From Nevskia sp. (lineage in GTDB: Bacteria; Pseudomonadota; Gammaproteobacteria; Nevskiales; Nevskiaceae), in contig JAQGNS010000167.1 in NCBI GenBank assembly GCA_028291705.1, positions 1-54,863 on the forward strand: a stretch of 54,863 nucleotides of DNA, written 5' to 3'. Numbering within the stretch: the first letter of the stretch is position 1; each line of letters starts with the position of its first letter. The position numbers and the translations under genes were made by a program. Shown here piece after piece: positions 34,706-44,612 of the stretch. The notes under the pieces are model-generated. The model worked only from the letters and a program-made list of their open reading frames with translations, was not told the DNA's origin and made no database searches.

Positions 34706-35239
34706 TTCAGAGGCTCCCACCGGATAGTCGGAAATCGGCTGCGGCGCGGGTCATCGTTCCATCGATGGGGCTAGCAGCATCACGGGGCTTCGAGGCCCGC
34801 GGCATTGCGGCCGCGGAACGGTATTGCCCGGACATGACCGGGGCGATCCGCCGCCGGAATAGGTACATCTGCGTTTCCATGCTCCTCCACATTCTCAACG
34901 TGTGCTCCTCACGTCCACTTTTTATTGTTCTTTTATACGGAACGTGTTTCCTGTATAGTGAACCGACTGTAGCGATGTTGATCGGACACGTCAAGCACGA
35001 ATTTCTTGCTGCGAATGCACATTGGCATGGGCCTTGGCTCGTCTCGTCAAAAGCCGACATCAGGCCTTCACCGAACCGTCTCGGAGCTGTCATTTTCCGA
35101 ACGGTGCCTGGCGAATCGAGAGGCGCAAAAGCGCACGAACCCGCGCCGGCATTGATGGAAAATCACCACGGGTAGCGTGGGGCCGCCCGTCTACGCGCCC
35201 TCGGAATGTGGTGCGGCCACCATCACCAGCGCGTCCGCC
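34706..35239. other. Leader and promoter region of the tct-cupin operon
   Basis: 534 bases. It holds the conserved promoter/operator at 34927-34994. Downstream of it on the minus strand, a 61-codon open frame starts at ATG 34892 (MWRSMETQMYLF...) and ends in TGA at 34707, one base before the tctA GTG. The frame has GAGGAG upstream but an unremarkable composition, so it may be a leader peptide or chance. Beyond 35000 I see nothing assignable. Confidence 0.5.
34927..34994 (-). promoter_or_regulatory. Sigma-70 promoter with tandem palindromic operators (tct operon)
   Basis: On the minus strand: TTGACG (34994-34989), 17 bases, TACAGT (34971-34966), 2 bases, then two 17-bp elements separated by 3 bases. 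On the plus strand these read GTTCTTTTATACGGAAC (34927-34943) and TTTCCTGTATAGTGAAC (34947-34963). The expected start site falls inside the operator, which suits repression. The same layout recurs at 44763-44830. The GGAAC/TTTCC core resembles IclR-family sites; the regulator is not identified. Confidence 0.75.
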
Positions 35240-35758
35240 CTACCCCGCGACTACGTAAGCCGCACCGATCAGGGCCAGCAGCAGCAGCGGGCTCACCTTG
35301 GTGCTCATCAGGGCCGCCGCACACACCAGCGACGTCGCCGCCGCGACCAGCGGATGGTCCGCACTGCGTAGCAAGGTCACCACGCTGGCCAGGGTCAATC
35401 CGACCGCCAACGGCGCCAGCCCCCTAGTGATGGCTTGCTTCCAGCGCGATTCCGGCAGACGACCCCAGATGGTGGTCACCAGGTAAACCAGCAAACCCGA
35501 CGGCAGGAACATGGCGACCGACGCGACCAGCGCGCCTGCCCAGCCCGCCACGCGCCAGCCGATCAGGGTCACCAGCTGCATGCCCGGCCCCGGCGCCGAG
35601 CGCGCGATGGCATAGAAATCGAGGAATTCCCGCGGCGTGGCCCAGTTGTGGGCGATGACCTGGCGCTGCATCTCGGCGATCACCGCGCTGCCGCCGCCGA
35701 TGGAGATCAGCGACAACGTGGCGAAGACGCGGGCAAGGTCAGCCAGGTTGCGCAGCAT
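35240..35758 (-). CDS. ChrA-family half-transporter (short CHR protein), pair 1
   Basis: The 172-residue membrane protein is one CHR domain, with SLISIGGGSAVIAEMQRQVI, AIARSAPGPGMQLVTLIGW and about five hydrophobic segments. Short CHR proteins work as pairs encoded by adjacent genes; the partner is at 35765-36325, six bases upstream. The family exports chromate in some bacteria, but many members sit in catabolic loci and their substrates are unknown. It ends the gene pair near the tct leader region and is not obviously part of the eutA-like operon. Confidence 0.88.
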   Translation of the reverse strand: MLRNLADLARVFATLSLISIGGGSAVIAEMQRQVIAHNWATPREFLDFYAIARSAPGPGMQLVTLIGWRVAGWAGALVASVAMFLPSGLLVYLVTTIWGRLPESRWKQAITRGLAPLAVGLTLASVVTLLRSADHPLVAAATSLVCAAALMSTKVSPLLLLALIGAAYVVAG

Positions 35759-35764
35759 GCGCCC

Positions 35765-36325
35765 TTATCTCCCCGCCCGGTGATAGGCCAGCAAGATGCT
35801 GAGCGGGCCGACCGACGCGATCGCATCCAGGATCGGCCAGCGCAGCCAGCCCACCATGGCGATGACCGCCAGCGCCAGCAGCCATTCGATCCGGCCGCCG
35901 AAGCTCCTGCGCGCCGAGCTGAGTCCCATCTGCAGGGTCAGGCCCACCGCCGCCGCGGAAACCCCGGCCAGCAGGTGCTGCATCAGCGGGCTCTTGCCGA
36001 CATGGAAATAGGCCAGCCCCGCCAGCACGATGATCAGCATCGGCGGCAGCACGATGCCGGCACAGGCCGACAATGCCCCCGCCGCGCCGCGCAGCTTGGT
36101 GCCGCAGAAAATGGAGAGATTCACCGTGGTGGCGCCAGGCATGACCTGGCACATGGCGTAGCCGGTAAGGAATTCATCCTGCGCCAGCCAGCGCCGGCGC
36201 TCCACCAGTTCGCGGCGGATCCAGGCCGCGTTGCCGCCGCCGAAGCTCGACATGCCGATCCTGGCGAAGGACAGCGCCAAGGCCAACAGACCCGGCGGCT
36301 CCGCCTGGGGCTGCTCCGGCGTCAT
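35765..36325 (-). CDS. ChrA-family half-transporter (short CHR protein), pair 1 partner
   Basis: The 186-residue membrane protein begins at ATG 36325 (MTPEQPQAEPPG); GGAG lies somewhat far upstream, and ATG 36385 is an alternative. It has the N-type CHR motif FARIGMSSFGGGNAAWIRRELV and AMCQVMPGATTVNLSIFCGTKLRG. With the downstream gene it makes a complete CHR transporter. The two CHR pairs in this window (here and 40430-41591) are paralogous, with opposite partners of similar type. Chromate export is possible; export of an organic anion linked to the catabolic genes is an alternative. Confidence 0.88.
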   Translation of the reverse strand: MTPEQPQAEPPGLLALALSFARIGMSSFGGGNAAWIRRELVERRRWLAQDEFLTGYAMCQVMPGATTVNLSIFCGTKLRGAAGALSACAGIVLPPMLIIVLAGLAYFHVGKSPLMQHLLAGVSAAAVGLTLQMGLSSARRSFGGRIEWLLALAVIAMVGWLRWPILDAIASVGPLSILLAYHRAGR

Positions 36326-36540
36326 GGCCAAGGAATGCTCCGGCGGCTGCAAATCAATTCCTTGCGAGTCGGGTCCGCATGACATGCGGGCACCGGTTTG
36401 TTGTCGATTGGACTGCGAGCGCCGCCTCGAGCGTAGCGGCCATCTCACCTTCCTGACACCCGCCTATGTCGGCAGGTTCCCTGCGCCGGAATCCCGAGCG
36501 GCGCCTGGCCGCCCGGTCCGGAGAAACCCGATGCCGCTTA

Positions 36541-37080
36541 TTAGTAGCCGGAAGACGGGCCGAGTCCACCGCCCACCAGCACGTCGACACGCTCCGCGTT
36601 ATCGAGGTGATCGCGGATCACCGGCAACGTAGCCTTGGCGTATTCCGCGATGCCCGCATCGGCGGACTTCGCCGCCGCGGAGAAGTTGCGGAAGGCATCG
36701 CGCTGGCTGTCGACCATCGTATCCATGAAGATACGGTCGAACTGGTCGTGGGCCACACCGCTCAGGGCGTGGATCTTGGCCAGGTCGGCGTTCGACAGCG
36801 GCGCCGGGAAGCCCACCTTGTTCTGCTCCGCCACTGCCTGCAGCAGCTTGTCGTTCTGCAGGCCATCCACCACGACGCGCTGGGCGTAGGACTTGACGTC
36901 GTCCGACTTGGCGCGCCGTATCGCCAGCTGCGCCATCGCTTCCTCTAGCGCCCGGTCGCTTGCCGTCTGCGCCGCGAAGGTCGCAGGGTCGGTCATCAGC
37001 GAAAAGCGGGTAGCGCCGTTGTGGGTTTGTTCGCAGCCGGCCAGCGTCAGCACCAGAGCCGCCAGGATCACTTTCTTCAC
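36541..37080 (-). CDS. DUF4142-type lipoprotein
   Basis: The 179-residue protein has a lipoprotein signal (MKKVILAALVLTLAGC, lipid on C16). The mature domain is helical, of the DUF4142 ferritin-like type: ALEEAMAQLAIRRAKSDDVKSYAQRVVVD, DQFDRIFMDTMVDSQRDAF and YAKATLPVIRDHLDNAE. The start is GTG 37080 with GGGGAG nine bases upstream. Function of the family is unknown. It is separated by 240 bases from cobW and by about 215 from the ChrA pair, so it is probably its own unit. Confidence 0.82.
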   Translation of the reverse strand: MKKVILAALVLTLAGCEQTHNGATRFSLMTDPATFAAQTASDRALEEAMAQLAIRRAKSDDVKSYAQRVVVDGLQNDKLLQAVAEQNKVGFPAPLSNADLAKIHALSGVAHDQFDRIFMDTMVDSQRDAFRNFSAAAKSADAGIAEYAKATLPVIRDHLDNAERVDVLVGGGLGPSSGY

Positions 37081-37320
37081 TTTATAGGTCTCCCCAGATT
37101 CTTCTATTGTTTAACTGAAATCCACGATCGCTCGTGTCGTCTGCAACAGCAACACGGCAGGTTCGAGCAAGTAACGTACCACGGGTACCAAGGTCCATTT
37201 TCCATACGCAGGGCGCCGTTTATCGTGCAATCCTGCAACATCGTGCAAGCAATTTTTCAACCTTGCAATAAGCCCTCGCAACGGCTTACAGAAAACTTCC
37301 ATTCCGCCGGCAACGCGGCT

Positions 37321-38358
<1,038 letters not shown>

Positions 38359-38383
38359 TACGAAGCGATTCCCTGCCGGCGCC

Positions 38384-39493
38384 CTACTTCCACGGCAGCA
38401 GCGACACGTGGATCACATCCTTGGCGCCTTCGTTGCCGACCGACTTGATCGCGTACTCAGCCTCGGCCAGCCCGAAGGTGTGCGTCGTCACCAGCTCCAG
38501 CGGGAAGCGGTGCGAGGCGAGCTGCTGCAGCGCCAGCTCGCAGGAGTGGTAGCTGTGGCCGCGAGCGCACTTGATGGTGATGTACTTCACCGTGATCTTG
38601 CCGATGGGGAAGTTCGGGAAGTCGGTCATCTCGCCCTGGATCAGCAGCGTGCCGCCCTTGCGCTTGAGGGCCTCGACGCCCAGCATCACCGGGATGGTGC
38701 CGGCGCCGGCCGTGCAGTCCAGCGACACGTCCACGCCTTCGCCGCCGGTGATGTCCATGATGCGGGCCAGCGGATCTTCCTTCTGCACGTCGATGACATA
38801 GTCGGCGCCGAGCACCTTGGCGATTTCGAGACGCTTGGCGTCCTTGGTGGTACCCGTGACGATGATAAGGTTCGCTCCGGCCTGCTTGCAGGCCACGATC
38901 TGCGACAGGCCCTGCTGGCCCGGCCCCTGAATCAGCACCTTCGAGGCATAGCCGACCTGCGAATCGAACAGCGCCCACTCGATGCCGTTGGACAGCGGCG
39001 TGACGATGCCCGCCAGTTCCGGCGTGACCCCGGCCGGCACCTTGTGCACCACCGCATTCCACGGCAGGTAGGTGTACTGGGCGAAGCCGCCCCACAGGTG
39101 ATAGGGATTGTCCGAGGTGGTGTAGCCGTAGCGGCGGCCATTCGGGTTGGAGCGCCAGTCGGTGGCGCTGCAATGGCGGTACTCGCCCTTGTGGCACCAC
39201 TCGCACTTGAAGCAGGGCACGTAGTGCTCGACGAACACCAGGTCGCCTTCCTTCACGCCCTTGCGCTCGCAGAATTTGCGCCCGGCCTTGGCGATGTAGC
39301 CGATGTTCTCGTGGCCCATGATCACCGGGCCGCCGGTGGCCAGCGGCTGCTTGAACATCTTGACGTCGGTGCCGCAGATGCCGGCCACCTCCATCCTCAT
39401 CAGCGCGCTTTCCTCGTCGATCTCCGGCATCGGGAATTCACGCATCTCGAGCTTGCTCGGGCCGATCTTCACGGAAGCCAATACTTTTTCCAC
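38384..39493 (-). CDS. Zinc-dependent MDR-family alcohol dehydrogenase
   Basis: The 369-residue enzyme begins at GTG 39493 with AAGGAG six bases upstream. It has the catalytic zinc motif AGICGTDVKMF and GHENIGYI, a structural zinc lobe (CFKCEWCHKGEYRHC) and a Rossmann segment (VLIQGPGQQGLSQIVACK). It oxidises a hydroxyl to a carbonyl, or the reverse, using NAD(P). It follows the HpcH/HpaI aldolase by 37 bases and precedes cobW. In this context it may oxidise a dihydrodiol, hydroxyacid or aldehyde intermediate. Substrate unknown. Confidence 0.9.
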   Translation of the reverse strand: MEKVLASVKIGPSKLEMREFPMPEIDEESALMRMEVAGICGTDVKMFKQPLATGGPVIMGHENIGYIAKAGRKFCERKGVKEGDLVFVEHYVPCFKCEWCHKGEYRHCSATDWRSNPNGRRYGYTTSDNPYHLWGGFAQYTYLPWNAVVHKVPAGVTPELAGIVTPLSNGIEWALFDSQVGYASKVLIQGPGQQGLSQIVACKQAGANLIIVTGTTKDAKRLEIAKVLGADYVIDVQKEDPLARIMDITGGEGVDVSLDCTAGAGTIPVMLGVEALKRKGGTLLIQGEMTDFPNFPIGKITVKYITIKCARGHSYHSCELALQQLASHRFPLELVTTHTFGLAEAEYAIKSVGNEGAKDVIHVSLLPWK

Positions 39494-39530
39494 GGACAAC
39501 TCCTTCAAATGGGTTGGGGCGGCGCGGCGA

Positions 39531-40394
39531 TCAGCCGCGGCCGGCAAGGCCGCGCGCGGCGCGGAGGTTGGCGAAGCTGCGCGGCGCGGCGCACATCAGG
39601 TAGCGGTAGCCTTCGGCCATGACGCGCTCGGCGTTTTCCGGCGTCACATGCGGATGGCCGACGATGACCCCGCGCTGCTTGCAGATCGACACGATCTCGG
39701 CCATCGCGTCGAGCACCACCTTGTGCTCGGTCTGGCGCGGATAGCCCAGTTCCTGGCTCAGGTCGCCCTCGCCGATCAGGATCGCGCCAATGCCCGGCAC
39801 GTTATCGAGGATGTCCGGCAGGTTGCGGATGCCCAGGGTGTCTTCGATCTGCAGCACCACCAGGATCTCGCCGTTCGGCGCCAGCGGCCAGACGTCGGCC
39901 CGCTCGTAATATTCCTGCTGTGATACACCCCAGTAGCGCGTCGCCTGCATCGGTCCGTCGCCGCGGATGCCGGCCGGCTCGTACAGCGGCTTGTCGGACA
40001 ACCGCTGGTAGCGGCAAGACGCAACGGCGTTGTACGCCTCTTCAACCGTGCTGATATGCGGCCAGACGATGCCGTAGCAGCCCAGGTCCAACGCCTGCTT
40101 GGCCAGAAACTGATTCATCTCGGCGCCATTGGCGGGAATGCGCGCGGTCGGGGTCACCGCCGGGGCCAGCGAGTTCGCGCCGGCGATCTGCTTGCGGTTG
40201 AGCAGGTACTGCAGGCTGTCGCGCAGCGCCTTGATGTCCCAGCCGCGGTGCTCGCCCTCGAACACCACGCCGTCGTACTGCGACTGCTGCAACTCCACCG
40301 CGTACTCGATCTCGCAGGGCGCGAACAGCGTGAACGAGTGCTGGCCGGACTCCAGCGCGCGGATGATGCCGTTGAGGCGTTCAGGCTTGGACAT
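39531..40394 (-). CDS. HpcH/HpaI-family aldolase
   Basis: The 287-residue protein has the HpcH/HpaI barrel pattern: VVFEGEHRGWDIKAL, LVVLQIEDTLGIRNL and GAILIGEGDLSQELGYP, where the Glu of QIED and the Asp of GEGD are the usual metal ligands. Class II aldolases of this family split or form 4-hydroxy-2-oxoacids, typically releasing pyruvate. It is somewhat longer than the common 250-270 residues. GAAGGA precedes ATG 40394. The position between ChrA genes and a dehydrogenase suggests a late carbon-splitting step in the pathway. Confidence 0.87.
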   Translation of the reverse strand: MSKPERLNGIIRALESGQHSFTLFAPCEIEYAVELQQSQYDGVVFEGEHRGWDIKALRDSLQYLLNRKQIAGANSLAPAVTPTARIPANGAEMNQFLAKQALDLGCYGIVWPHISTVEEAYNAVASCRYQRLSDKPLYEPAGIRGDGPMQATRYWGVSQQEYYERADVWPLAPNGEILVVLQIEDTLGIRNLPDILDNVPGIGAILIGEGDLSQELGYPRQTEHKVVLDAMAEIVSICKQRGVIVGHPHVTPENAERVMAEGYRYLMCAAPRSFANLRAARGLAGRG

Positions 40395-40429
40395 TCAGAT
40401 TCCTTCGTTATGAGATGCCCTGACCGCCC

Positions 40430-40978
40430 TCAGGCCGCCAGGGGATGAAACAGGGCGAATATGACCAGATAGACAGCCGCGACCGCGCCGACCGTGCCGT
40501 AGGTGCTGATCTTGGTGGTGCTCTGCAGCACGCAGACCACCGCGGTGGTGACCAGCGCCAATATCCCGGCGTGGGCCGAACTCAGCACGATCACCGCACC
40601 GGCGAAAATGAGGCCCACCGCCACCGGCGCCAGGCCGCGTTCGATCGCCTTGCGCACTGGCGACTTCTCGTTGCGCTGCCACCAGGCGCTGGCCAGGTAC
40701 ATGATGATCGAGGACGGCACGAACACCGCGATGGTGGCCACCACCGCGCCGAGGAAGCCGGACACCTGCCAGCCGATCAGCGCTACGATCAGCGTGCTCG
40801 GTCCCGGCGCCGCGCGCGAGATGGCGAACATGTCGGCGAACTGCTGATCGGTGAGCCAATGGTGCACCGCCACCACCTGGTGCTGGATTTCCGGAATGGT
40901 GGCCTGGCCGCCGCCGAAGGACAGCACCGATACCGGCGAGAACACCAGCATCAGCAACAGCAGTCGGCTAAGGTTCAT
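40430..40978 (-). CDS. ChrA-family half-transporter (short CHR protein), pair 2
   Basis: The 182-residue membrane protein starts at ATG 40978 (MNLSRLLLLM) with AGAGGAAG upstream, overlapping the partner gene by 11 bases. Its CHR motif is VLSFGGGQATIPEIQHQVV and AISRAAPGPSTLIVALIGW, closely like the 35240-35758 protein. It forms a two-gene CHR transporter with 40968-41591. It lies inside the eutA-bicupin-aldolase operon, which argues for a substrate linked to that pathway rather than general chromate resistance. Confidence 0.88.
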   Translation of the reverse strand: MNLSRLLLLMLVFSPVSVLSFGGGQATIPEIQHQVVAVHHWLTDQQFADMFAISRAAPGPSTLIVALIGWQVSGFLGAVVATIAVFVPSSIIMYLASAWWQRNEKSPVRKAIERGLAPVAVGLIFAGAVIVLSSAHAGILALVTTAVVCVLQSTTKISTYGTVGAVAAVYLVIFALFHPLAA

Positions 40979-41591
40979 GGCGCAGCTTCCTCTTCTCGTG
41001 CACATACGCCAGCGCGATGCTGAGCGGCACCGCCACCACCACCACCGGCACCATCGGCCAGTGCAGCACACCGACGACGACGAACACGGTGACCGCGATC
41101 AGCGGCGTCAGCAGGTCCCGCGGCAGGCGCCGCGCCACGCGCACACCCATGGTCAGCGTGGCGCCGACACCGGCGGCGGCGAGGCCCAGCAGGACGAAAT
41201 GCACAGCGCCCAGGTGGCCGTAGCTCCGATAGAAAAAACCGAGCAGCATGATCATGCAGAACGCCGGCACGATCATGCCCAGCACCGCCACCGCAGCCCC
41301 GACAGCGCCGCGCAACTGCAGACCGACATAGAGCGCAATGTTGACCGGGTTGGCCCCGGGCAGCACCTGCGCCACCGTCAGCCCCGACAGGAACGACTTG
41401 TTGTCGAGCCAGCCGAGCCGGTCCACCACCTCGCGATGCACCCAGGCCTGCACGCTGCCGCCGAAGGTCATCAAGCCGAGGCGCACGAAGGTGCGCAACA
41501 GCAGCAGCAACCCGACCCTGGGCGGCTGCGCCGGCTCCGCCGACAGCGGCACCGTAACGACCGCCTCTATCACTTCATTGCTATTGGGCAT
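40968..41591 (-). CDS. ChrA-family half-transporter (short CHR protein), pair 2 partner
   Basis: The 207-residue protein begins at ATG 41591 with AGGAGG eight bases upstream. The first 28 residues are cytoplasmic, then the CHR domain follows: VRLGLMTFGGSVQAWVHREVV and TVAQVLPGANPVNIALYVGLQLRG. About five transmembrane segments are visible. It overlaps the next gene by 11 bases, as expected of an obligate pair. It lies 113 bases after the bicupin gene. Confidence 0.88.
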   Translation of the reverse strand: MPNSNEVIEAVVTVPLSAEPAQPPRVGLLLLLRTFVRLGLMTFGGSVQAWVHREVVDRLGWLDNKSFLSGLTVAQVLPGANPVNIALYVGLQLRGAVGAAVAVLGMIVPAFCMIMLLGFFYRSYGHLGAVHFVLLGLAAAGVGATLTMGVRVARRLPRDLLTPLIAVTVFVVVGVLHWPMVPVVVVAVPLSIALAYVHEKRKLRHEP

Positions 41592-41704
41592 CACCCGCTC
41601 CTCCTCTCAGGTACCGACGATGCACGCGAGACCGGCGGCTCGCGTCCGGCAATGTCCCCACCGTGGAGGCCTTGCCTGGACGCGGCACGCTCTATGGCTT
41701 CCGC

Positions 41705-42832
41705 TCAGGCCGCGGCGTGGCGCGGCGGCGGCAGGTCGGCCAACTCGGCCTTGTAGGCCTCTTCCATGCGCGGCGTCATGTCGTGCTTGGCCAGCGCCTC
41801 GGTGAACAGCTGGCGCACCAGCGGCTTTTCGTCGGCGTAGTCGATCTGATCGCCGCCGATGCGCTGACTGATCCAGGCCTTGGGCACGCCCTGCGCGTTG
41901 CGGATCGAAACCACTTCGTGCTTGAACGCCAGGTAACGGCCCGGCGTGGTGCCGGTATTGAAATGCTGGTGGAACCAGAGATTAGGCGGCACCACCATGC
42001 TGCCTTCCTGCCACTCGTAGCGCTTCGGTTCCTCGCCTTCCGGCCACATCAGGGTGTAGCCCTCGCCGCTCATCACGATCACGTGCGCGCCGGGACCATG
42101 GCAATGCGCCTTCTTGTACGTCGCCACCGGGAACTGCGAGATGTGGCTGTTCATCGAGCCCTTGGCCATGTTGAAGCGGATATGGCCACCGCCGGCGCCG
42201 CGTTCCTTGGCGCTGATCAGCGGCAGGTTGATCGCGTCGGCGACGAAGTTGGTATCCAGCAGCAGGCCCTTCTGCTCGCCCTTGTTGGCGAAATAGTCGG
42301 GCTCACCCGAGAAGCGCTTCTTGAAGTCGTACTCGGTGTTGAAGACGAAGTCGAGATCGTCATACAGGTTGAGCACGGACGGGCCGTTGGTGACGGCGAC
42401 ATAGCGCGCCGGCGCACTGCCCTGGCCATTGAAGTGCTGGTGCCAGCAGTTGATCGGAATGGCGAACAGCGAACCCTTGTTCCATTCGAAGGTGATGCGG
42501 CTGCCGGCGTCGTTCCACACCGTGGTGGAACCGCGGCCGTCCAGCACGTAGATCATTTCTTCGAACAGCTGGCGCTGCGGGGCCAGCTTGCCGCCAGCGG
42601 GAATTTCGCAGACGTAGCAGTCGTTGGAGGTGCGCGAGGCTTCGTGGTTGATGTACACGCCGTTGCCGCCGCGGCGCGCCCACGGCTTCAGCTCCACCGT
42701 ATGCAGGTTCTTGATGTAATGGGCGCTGATGATCTCCAGCCCTTCATTGCGCACCCAGTTCGTATACGGAGATTCCTTTTCCGTGGCGAACTTCTTTGCC
42801 ATTTCGTCCGAAACGATCGCGTCCTTCGTCAT
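41705..42832 (-). CDS. Bicupin protein with a degenerate first cupin
   Basis: The 375-residue protein carries two cupin domains. In cupin 1 the HxH pair is replaced by glutamines (PQRQLFEEMIYVL, Q86, Q88), although E92 and WHQHF (H131, H133) remain. Cupin 2 keeps AHCHGPGAHVIVMSGEGY (H243, H245, H250) and WFHQHF (H288, H290), so it is the likely metal site. This two-domain layout resembles gentisate 1,2-dioxygenase and its relatives. GAGGA precedes ATG 42832, 19 bases after the eutA-like stop. A ring-cleaving or C-C-cleaving oxygenase is the favoured guess; an isomerase is possible. Confidence 0.8.
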   Translation of the reverse strand: MTKDAIVSDEMAKKFATEKESPYTNWVRNEGLEIISAHYIKNLHTVELKPWARRGGNGVYINHEASRTSNDCYVCEIPAGGKLAPQRQLFEEMIYVLDGRGSTTVWNDAGSRITFEWNKGSLFAIPINCWHQHFNGQGSAPARYVAVTNGPSVLNLYDDLDFVFNTEYDFKKRFSGEPDYFANKGEQKGLLLDTNFVADAINLPLISAKERGAGGGHIRFNMAKGSMNSHISQFPVATYKKAHCHGPGAHVIVMSGEGYTLMWPEGEEPKRYEWQEGSMVVPPNLWFHQHFNTGTTPGRYLAFKHEVVSIRNAQGVPKAWISQRIGGDQIDYADEKPLVRQLFTEALAKHDMTPRMEEAYKAELADLPPPRHAAA

Positions 42833-42851
42833 CTGAATATCCTCATTGCTC

Positions 42852-44612
42852 TTAGCGCGGACCCGGTTGCGGTCCGTGATCATGGTGATGGTGATGCGGG
42901 TGGCCATCGCCGTGATCATGGCTGTGATCGTGGCTATGGCCGTGATGGTGGGTGTGTTCATGCGGGCCATGCGCGTGCGGCGCGGCCGGCGGAATCTTCT
43001 GGGTTTGCAGCGAGACGTCGTCGAATACCAGCGACTTGATCGTTACCGGCACCGTATGCGAAGGCAGGCGGATACGGCCCAGGTCGATGTAGTCGAAATC
43101 CAGCAGCACCACGCCGTCGATCACCAGGATCTCGGACTGGACGTGGAAATCCTCGTGCAGCACGCCGCCCAGCGTCTGCGCCAGGTCGCCGTCGAGGATC
43201 AGGTACAGCGGCTGCTTGCGCGCGATGCTCAGCGGCAGGCCGTCGACGATGCCCTGCGCGAACGCCGCTACCCGCTCGTAAGACGGCTCGCCGCGCCACT
43301 GGAAAGCCAGGGCGAACTCGCGATCCTCGGCCGACAGGTCGAATAGTGCCAGGTGCCGCTGGATCGAAGCGGCCACCGCCGCCGGATCGATCGCCTGCGG
43401 CAACTCGCAGGCGGGCTTCACCACCTGCAGGTTGCGCCGCGGCAGCAGGGCGCCGTTGTTGGAGATGTAGATGGTGTTGCCGGTAAGCTGCACCGAATAC
43501 TCGGAGGCGCCCAGCGCCGTGGCGCGGATGCATTCCTTCGCCGGCAGCAGCGGCCAGGGCAGCGCCCCGGCTTCGAGCTTGCGGCGCAGGGCATGGCCCA
43601 GGCGCCGGCCGAGGTCGCCGAAATCGCGCGCTTCCCGGTCGTAGAGGTATTCGGCGACACCGCCGGAGAACATGACCCCGGCTATGCCGGACAGATCGGC
43701 CAGCCGCCCGGTCAGATACAGCTCGCCGATCTGCGCGGGAAGATCACCTTGGCGTACGGCCACCAGCACCGCGTCCGCCATCGACTCGGCCAACACGTCG
43801 AGATCCGCCGGATCGATCGTATCGCCCAGTGACCAGGAGAACCCTGCCATCGCCGCCAGGCGTTTGCCGGCGGGATCGAGACGGGTGATGCGCCCCGCAT
43901 CGTCGACCACCTGCAAGCGACCACCGACATGGAATGCTGCGGTGGATACGACCCGCCCGCATTCGATCACCGCGAGCTTGGTGGTGCCGCCGCCAATGTC
44001 GATATTGAGCAGCCGCTGGCCCTCGTCGGCCGACACGCGCGAGGCACCGGAGCCGAAGGCGGCCAGCATGGCCTCCATGTGATGGCCGGCGGTAGCGCAG
44101 ACAAAGTCGCCGCCCCGCTCCGCCACGATGCCGGCGATGGCCTCGGCGTTTTCACGCCGCAGCGCTTCGCCGGTAAGGATCACGGCGCCGGTGTCGATCT
44201 GCTCCGGGCCCATGCCGGCGAGGTGATAGGCCTGGTCGATGATTCCGCCAAGCGCACGCTGGTCGATGCGCTCTTCACTCTCGTACGGCGTCAAGGCCAC
44301 CGGCGACTGGAACAGGGTCTCGCGCGACACCACGAAATAATGGCTGGACAGGTCTTCGCCGAGACGGCGTAGGTTGACCCGCGAGAAGATGACCTGGGTG
44401 CCGGAAGAGCCGATGTCGATGCCGACGCTGGTCAGGGAGACATGGTCCTGCATCCAGATCGGATTCTCTTCGAGCGGACCCAGGGTATCGAAATCATCGT
44501 GATCGTGGTCGTACTCGCCACCCGGCTCATGGGCATGCATCAGGTCGCGCCCGAGCGCGTGATCCTGCAGCGCATGGGCGCCGCCTTCGGCCGGCTTCTT
44601 CTCACCGATCAT
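42852..44612 (-). CDS. EutA-like reactivase with His-rich N- and C-termini
   Basis: The protein is 586 residues (467 in E. coli EutA). The extra length is an N-terminal extension of about 60 residues with a His/Asp patch (26-39) and a long His-rich tail (about 552-586). The core is an actin/Hsp70-type ATPase: VGIDIGSSGTQVIFSR near 63-78, VILTGEALRRENA, LLNIDIGGGTTKLAVIE, MFSGGVAEYLYD and late VPVTIKSLVFDD, all close to EutA. EutA reactivates B12-dependent ethanolamine ammonia-lyase (EutBC), but no eutBC is present. It is the first gene of the cupin-aldolase operon. ATG 44612 is used; GTG 44624 is an alternative and neither has a strong ribosome site. Confidence 0.82.
   Translation of the reverse strand: MIGEKKPAEGGAHALQDHALGRDLMHAHEPGGEYDHDHDDFDTLGPLEENPIWMQDHVSLTSVGIDIGSSGTQVIFSRVNLRRLGEDLSSHYFVVSRETLFQSPVALTPYESEERIDQRALGGIIDQAYHLAGMGPEQIDTGAVILTGEALRRENAEAIAGIVAERGGDFVCATAGHHMEAMLAAFGSGASRVSADEGQRLLNIDIGGGTTKLAVIECGRVVSTAAFHVGGRLQVVDDAGRITRLDPAGKRLAAMAGFSWSLGDTIDPADLDVLAESMADAVLVAVRQGDLPAQIGELYLTGRLADLSGIAGVMFSGGVAEYLYDREARDFGDLGRRLGHALRRKLEAGALPWPLLPAKECIRATALGASEYSVQLTGNTIYISNNGALLPRRNLQVVKPACELPQAIDPAAVAASIQRHLALFDLSAEDREFALAFQWRGEPSYERVAAFAQGIVDGLPLSIARKQPLYLILDGDLAQTLGGVLHEDFHVQSEILVIDGVVLLDFDYIDLGRIRLPSHTVPVTIKSLVFDDVSLQTQKIPPAAPHAHGPHEHTHHHGHSHDHSHDHGDGHPHHHHHDHGPQPGPR

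Noticed and set aside
33095-34774. Plus-strand open frame opposite tctA, His/Gln-rich
   Set aside because: Antisense of a well-supported membrane protein gene; the composition is an artefact of complementary codons.
35015-35045. Possible sigma-54 promoter (TTGGCATGGGCCTTGGCT)
   Set aside because: The GG-to-GC spacing is one base too long and it faces the plus strand, where no gene follows.
34765-35175. Plus-strand frame of about 136 codons in the tct leader region
   Set aside because: It runs across the conserved promoter/operator and has no ribosome site or recognisable domain.
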